From Chlamydiia bacterium (GTDB lineage Bacteria > Chlamydiota > Chlamydiia > Chlamydiales > Simkaniaceae): DNA of 64,000 nucleotides. The stretch is taken from positions 1-64,000 of the forward strand of contig JAUIEV010000002.1 in assembly GCA_030429605.1 (NCBI GenBank), read 5' to 3'. A model generated the notes under the pieces. That model ran no database searches. It saw only the letters and a list, made by a program, of their open reading frames with translations, and was not told where the DNA came from. Shown here one piece after another: positions 60,470 to 64,000 of the stretch (positions are counted from its first letter, which is position 1; every line of letters starts with the position of its first letter). Made by a program: the position numbers and the translations under genes.

Positions 60470-61804
60470 CTACGCCTCAGCAGATCCGAATTCCAAAGGT
60501 TCTCGTTCTCTGAGGTGTTCATTAAGAATTCCAATTTCTTCTTCGATCTTTATTTTGTGCTCTACTGCTATTTCCATATATGCATGTACACGTGCGCGAA
60601 TGTCAGATAGTTTTTCACCCAGTTCAGCATGAGTACTCTCCCACGACATTCTTGACTCAATATCGAGTGAAACAATCGCTTCAGAGAATGCGGGATCTAT
60701 TTTAGTATACGCAGCAACTTCACTGGATAAAGGAGGAAGCTGGTGCATCTCATGTAAGGTATCAATTTTTCTAACGAAATCACCCAGTTTTGTGAAGGCT
60801 CCTTTTTCGTCAGCGTCTTCTCTTGTAAGGGTATCAAGCAACTTTATCAGCCGATCTCTCATTTCTTGCACTTTCTTCACATCATATGAGCCCAATCCAC
60901 CTCTATATTCAGCTTCAAGAGAAAATTGATCTATTTGTAAAGTTGCCTTACTGAGGAGTATTGTACCGGCCTCTATGCTAGCATGAGTATTTTTAAACTC
61001 TTCTGCAAGTTCATTCGCCATTTCTGTATATACACTAGGCGCTTTTTCAGCTTCAGCTTGTGGTGAGAGCAAATCCATGATTGCAGGCAATCCATCGCTT
61101 GCTAATTCTTCTTCAATTTCACGAAATGCTGCTGCTGAAGGGCCATCTTCTGAAGGACGAAGTGTAGCTTGTTTCTCATGCAATCTTTGAATTACCATTG
61201 AAGCACACCCTTTTTTTGTATCTTCATATATTCGAGGGTTTCCAACGCTTGGGAGGAGAGCTCCCCATGAACTGAACGAATTTCTAGCAAGAACAAGTGC
61301 TTTTGCCGCAGTAAGAAGTTGATCATGTGCTCTTTGCTCAAATCCAGTTATTTTGTGCGATACACTATGTAAAACAGCAAGATGCCGTTCGCGTACTACT
61401 TGATGGCGTGAAAAAGTATCAAGAACTCCTGTGTACAGTTTGATTCTCTCTTTGGATGGGGTGTCAGTGATCATAGTGTCGAGATCAGCAATAGCCTCTT
61501 TTACAACACCTTTTAGATCTCGTACATCGACAATACAGGGGACAAGACCTTTATATTCATCTTCAAGTACTTCTAAACTTGAAACCCACTTTGCGCTTTC
61601 TGTTTCTCGATCTCCTGAAAAAGTTCTTATCTTTTCGTTTAGAGCGTCGACTCTTCCTTGAAGTCCTTCAAGTGCTGAGAGCTGCTCAACAACTCTTCCG
61701 TGAAATTCATCGTAGAGTCCCGCTGCAACGCGAAAATTTTGTTCGTGTGTGTCAAAAGGTAGAAATGTAAGCGGCTGAGATACCGCTCTTGCTGCTGCTG
61801 CCAT
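60470..61804 (-). CDS. Coiled-coil hypothetical protein
   Basis: The protein has 444 aa, with a strong GGAGG 7 nt before the ATG. It begins MAAAARAVSQPLT, like the candidate effectors at the left end. Several predicted coiled-coil stretches follow: SALEGLQGRVDALNEKIRTF, VKKVQEMRDRLIKLLDTLT, YMEIAVEHKIKIEEEIGILN. There is no signal peptide or membrane segment. Long helical proteins of this type can be secreted effectors, needle-complex chaperones or structural proteins; I cannot choose. It is convergent with the 718-aa gene, with only 3 nt between stops. Confidence 0.65.
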   Translation of the reverse strand: MAAAARAVSQPLTFLPFDTHEQNFRVAAGLYDEFHGRVVEQLSALEGLQGRVDALNEKIRTFSGDRETESAKWVSSLEVLEDEYKGLVPCIVDVRDLKGVVKEAIADLDTMITDTPSKERIKLYTGVLDTFSRHQVVRERHLAVLHSVSHKITGFEQRAHDQLLTAAKALVLARNSFSSWGALLPSVGNPRIYEDTKKGCASMVIQRLHEKQATLRPSEDGPSAAAFREIEEELASDGLPAIMDLLSPQAEAEKAPSVYTEMANELAEEFKNTHASIEAGTILLSKATLQIDQFSLEAEYRGGLGSYDVKKVQEMRDRLIKLLDTLTREDADEKGAFTKLGDFVRKIDTLHEMHQLPPLSSEVAAYTKIDPAFSEAIVSLDIESRMSWESTHAELGEKLSDIRARVHAYMEIAVEHKIKIEEEIGILNEHLREREPLEFGSAEA

Positions 61805-62007
61805 AAAGCAACCTCCATTTTTTAGTATTATTTGCCTTTACGCTCTTAAAAAATTCGTGAGTGCAAAGTGAATATTTTTATAGAGGTTATGTTTACAGAA
61901 TCTTTGCAATTTGGAGCAAACTTTTTTTTATATTTTGCAGCGTGTGTACTTGTTTTTCATAGAGTTAGGAATGTGCAGCTGTATACATGTGAACGAGGGT
62001 GTCAGGG

Positions 62008-62568
62008 TTAATTTTGCGTTAAATCATCTGGAATTTGAGACATTGCTTCAAACTTTCCACCCTTCATTTTAAGGATTTGAGACCACAGGTGAGAGGATTG
62101 TGAAAAAATAAGGTCTTTTTTTGCGGGGTATGTATACCAGAGGCCGCTTTCAACCTCTTGTTCGAGGGCGCCATTTCCCCAACCGGCAAATCCAAAACAT
62201 ATGAGGTAGTGCTCATCACTACATTCGTGAGAAAGCTTCTTTAAAAACGTTTCGTCTCCACCGAGATAGACGCCAGGGCAGATTGTAAGCGTCTGTTCAG
62301 GAATTGAATCATACCCATGAATAAGCATGATTTGATTCGGTTGCATTGGACCACCAATTCTAAACGAGTGTGGAGTTTTTTTGAGGCTATTGAGAGGGAT
62401 TTCTTCAAAGAATGAAGGGTCTTGCATTTTATTAATGATCAGACCAAACGATCCTGCAGGGCTATGATCACAAAGAAGAATAACACTTTTTCGATAGATG
62501 CCCTCATCAATTTCAGGACTCGCTAGAAGTAAAGTTCCTTTTGATAGAGGGCTGGATCTGTTTTCCAT
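62008..62568 (-). CDS. yqgE: YqgE/AlgH family protein
   Basis: The protein has 186 aa. Family landmarks are present: KGTLLLASPEIDEGIYRKSVILLCDHSPAGSFG-type start (residues 10-42), INKMQ, RIGGPMQPNQIMLIHG, ICPGVYLGGDETFLKKL and FGFAGWGNGALEQEVESGLWY. The role is unclear in the family; in Gram-negative bacteria it has been tied to envelope and gene-regulation phenotypes. It starts 3 nt after the MlaD stop and so belongs to the Mla operon here. The 203-nt gap 61805-62007 shows no clear feature. Confidence 0.88.
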   Translation of the reverse strand: MENRSSPLSKGTLLLASPEIDEGIYRKSVILLCDHSPAGSFGLIINKMQDPSFFEEIPLNSLKKTPHSFRIGGPMQPNQIMLIHGYDSIPEQTLTICPGVYLGGDETFLKKLSHECSDEHYLICFGFAGWGNGALEQEVESGLWYTYPAKKDLIFSQSSHLWSQILKMKGGKFEAMSQIPDDLTQN

Positions 62569-62571
62569 TGG

Positions 62572-63774
62572 TTACTCAGCTGCAGCGTGAATAAGCTGCT
62601 CGTTGTACAATTTGAGGTTGTTTGTCAAAGACTCTGCCTGCCTCATAAGTTCTGCGAAATCACTCTGAAACTTAGGCGACTCAAGGATTCTTTTTCGTTC
62701 AGAGCTATTCTCTGCTCGATCAATAACCATTGAAAGTCGTCCCATCGCAGTATTTATAAGGTCGACTTCTCTTTGGAAATATGCTCTAAACTCTTGAGGG
62801 GATTCAAGTGAGGCAATTCCGGATGCATTTCTTGCACGAGTTTTTTGCCACGTTTTATTGAGATTGAAGAAGAGTCCATATTGATTAAAGTCGTTCAAGA
62901 GCGTATTTGCCTTAGACATAATTGATTGAACTTGAAGATACATTCCGTCATCGACAAGAAGTTTTCCAAGTGTGCTATCACCTTCTTGAAGCCTACTTGA
63001 AATATACTGTATTGACTGAGACACCTGTTTGAAATTCTGCATCATGATGCCTGCATTTTCAAATACATTGTCTTTCTTAAGGACAGCTAAAGCCTCATTT
63101 GCGCCATGCATGACTTCAGCAAAATTTTGGATTGCAACAGAGCTTTCATCGACAACGTGGAGCTTGTTAATCCGCTCAATTGCAACAGCAGCTTCACTCA
63201 TTGCATCATCAAATGCTCTAATGGCTGCACCCAGCTCAGTCCCGTTTTGGTCAATCCAGATGTTTACTTTATCAAGGGTTTCTTCAACTTTATCAGCAAC
63301 TTGTGCAAGCTCATTGAACGTACTTTCAAAAGGATCTACGGACTCAGCATAAATAGGCGTTTTCGCAGTGACTCTTTTAGGTACAACGCCTTTTGGCGGG
63401 GCTTTGGGTATAATCGCAATAGATTTTTCTCCCAAGAGCCCAGACGTTGCTATTGTAAACTCATCTGTATTAAATGCTCGTACATGTGAATCGATTTTAA
63501 GCACAAGTTGGTAAAAATAGACCTGGCCAAGTGCATCTGTCGGCTGCTGCCTTGCATCTGGAATTTGCTCAATTTTTGCTACTTCACCAACAGGCTTTCC
63601 AGCAAACATAACACGCGTTCCAACAGAGATACCATTGATATTAGAAAACCGCATAATAAGCGTTTGATCTCCATCGCCAACTGTTGGCTCAAGAAAGAGG
63701 ATCATGCCAACAACGAGTCCGCAAGCAACTGCGACAAAAAGACCAATAAGCATGTTCTTCATATAATCAATCAT
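62572..63774 (-). CDS. MCE family protein, MlaD-like lipid-transfer subunit
   Basis: The protein has 400 aa with GGAGAA 6 nt before the ATG. An N-terminal membrane anchor (MLIGLFVAVACGLVVGMILFL) is followed by an MCE domain (LIMRFSNINGISVGTRVMFAG, then KPVGEVAKIE and TSGLLGEKSIAIIP, about residues 38-135). The remaining 260 residues are helical (LDKVNIWIDQNGTELGAAIR, VQSIMSKANTLLNDFNQYG) and longer than in E. coli MlaD (183 aa), as in tunnel-forming MCE proteins. It moves phospholipids between the membranes together with the ATPase gene that overlaps it by 8 bases. Confidence 0.87.
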   Translation of the reverse strand: MIDYMKNMLIGLFVAVACGLVVGMILFLEPTVGDGDQTLIMRFSNINGISVGTRVMFAGKPVGEVAKIEQIPDARQQPTDALGQVYFYQLVLKIDSHVRAFNTDEFTIATSGLLGEKSIAIIPKAPPKGVVPKRVTAKTPIYAESVDPFESTFNELAQVADKVEETLDKVNIWIDQNGTELGAAIRAFDDAMSEAAVAIERINKLHVVDESSVAIQNFAEVMHGANEALAVLKKDNVFENAGIMMQNFKQVSQSIQYISSRLQEGDSTLGKLLVDDGMYLQVQSIMSKANTLLNDFNQYGLFFNLNKTWQKTRARNASGIASLESPQEFRAYFQREVDLINTAMGRLSMVIDRAENSSERKRILESPKFQSDFAELMRQAESLTNNLKLYNEQLIHAAAE

Positions 63775-64000
63775 TCTTTGTTCTCCTTAAGGAACGTGGA
63801 TCTTGGGATATTTGTTTTCGTAAAAATGCAATGATCGGATCATCGATTTCTAAAAACGGCTCCGGTGTATCAACATATGCAATTTTTCCCTCGTTATGCA
63901 GTGCGAGCCTATCTGAAACATATAATGCCGAAACAATATCGTGCGTAACCACAATGGACGTCGCTTTCAGCTCTTCTTGTGTTTTTACTATGAGCTCATT
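63767..64000 (-). CDS. MlaF-like ABC transporter ATP-binding protein (C-terminal part, cut by window edge)
   Basis: These are the last 77 codons of a leftward gene entering from the right edge. TSIVVTHDIVSALYVSDRLA contains the H-loop (THD) and D-loop-proximal pattern of ABC ATPases; EGKIAYVDTPEPFLEIDDPI and FLRKQI match the end of MlaF. Its Walker motifs lie outside the window. The stop overlaps the MlaD start by 8 bases. It would supply energy for MCE phospholipid transport, and mlaE is expected further upstream. Confidence 0.85.
   Translation of the reverse strand, partial: NELIVKTQEELKATSIVVTHDIVSALYVSDRLALHNEGKIAYVDTPEPFLEIDDPIIAFLRKQISQDPRSLRRTKND

Noticed and set aside
1-64000. Insertion sequences, prophage or integrase-type mobile elements
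   Set aside because: No transposase, integrase or terminal inverted repeats with target duplications were seen; the accessory character rests on gene content only.

Overview
The window (about 40% GC by eye) looks like chromosome from an obligate or amoeba-associated intracellular bacterium, most probably an environmental member of the Chlamydiota. This is an inference. It rests on a meso-DAP/lysine operon that uses LL-diaminopimelate aminotransferase (DapL), many tightly packed genes with overlapping ends, and several proteins with eukaryote-like domains: ankyrin-like repeats, an F-box, a dual-specificity phosphatase and a transglutaminase-like enzyme. No rRNA, tRNA, insertion sequence, CRISPR array or replication origin was recognised. 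The genome is dense: no stretch longer than 300 bases lacks a plausible gene, and the longest gap (25269-25523) holds a strong hairpin.

Layout. 1-7156: candidate host-interaction genes, comprising three tandem ankyrin-like paralogues (one cut by the left edge), a Tgl-type transglutaminase homologue, a glycosyltransferase with a signal peptide, and an F-box protein. 7243-17856: mixed accessory genes, comprising a possible orphan HicA-like toxin, a FlaR-like P-loop kinase, two MFS exporters, two further glycosyltransferase-type enzymes, GrpB, an ABC-F protein, an outer-membrane barrel, a lipoprotein and a dienelactone hydrolase. 17873-23382: a leftward operon running SUI1/YciH, lipoprotein, TspO, TIGR01777 epimerase, SDR-DUF2867 and DNA photolyase, which resembles the light- and stress-response gene sets of free-living bacteria. 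23413-25268: a Bcr/CflA exporter and a periplasmic protein.

25524-30245: a rightward operon with a possible 36-aa Cys-rich ORF, an exported cyclophilin, an unknown protein, dapB, dapA, asd and dapL, which supplies meso-DAP and lysine precursors. 30196-32952: a dual-specificity phosphatase and a divergent Ser-Pro-rich protein, both candidate effectors. 33047-39457: a disulfide oxidoreductase, a release-factor-like ribosome-rescue protein, a SprT-like/DUF2786 protein, D-Ala-D-Ala ligase and bifunctional glutathione synthase GshAB. 39542-43629: a complete EmrAB-TolC-type tripartite exporter. 43601-57355: more transporters (three further MFS proteins, an ABC-2 exporter, OppA), an orphan secretin with a small partner, an S9 peptidase, a DUF2227 membrane protein and a 546-aa unknown. 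57379-61804: a periplasmic protein and two large unknown proteins, the first preceded by strong inverted repeats. 62008-64000: an Mla (MCE) phospholipid-transport operon end (ATPase, MlaD) coupled to YqgE.

Themes. Seven MFS transporters in 64 kb is a very high density and points to heavy traffic of drugs or metabolites. Peptidoglycan precursor genes (dap operon, ddl) and glutathione synthesis are retained. The candidate effectors share short Ala/Ser-rich N-termini (MAA, MAV, MAL) after clear Shine-Dalgarno sites, as expected for type III secretion signals, but secretion is not shown by the sequence. All identifications are from reading motifs by eye; no database search was run.
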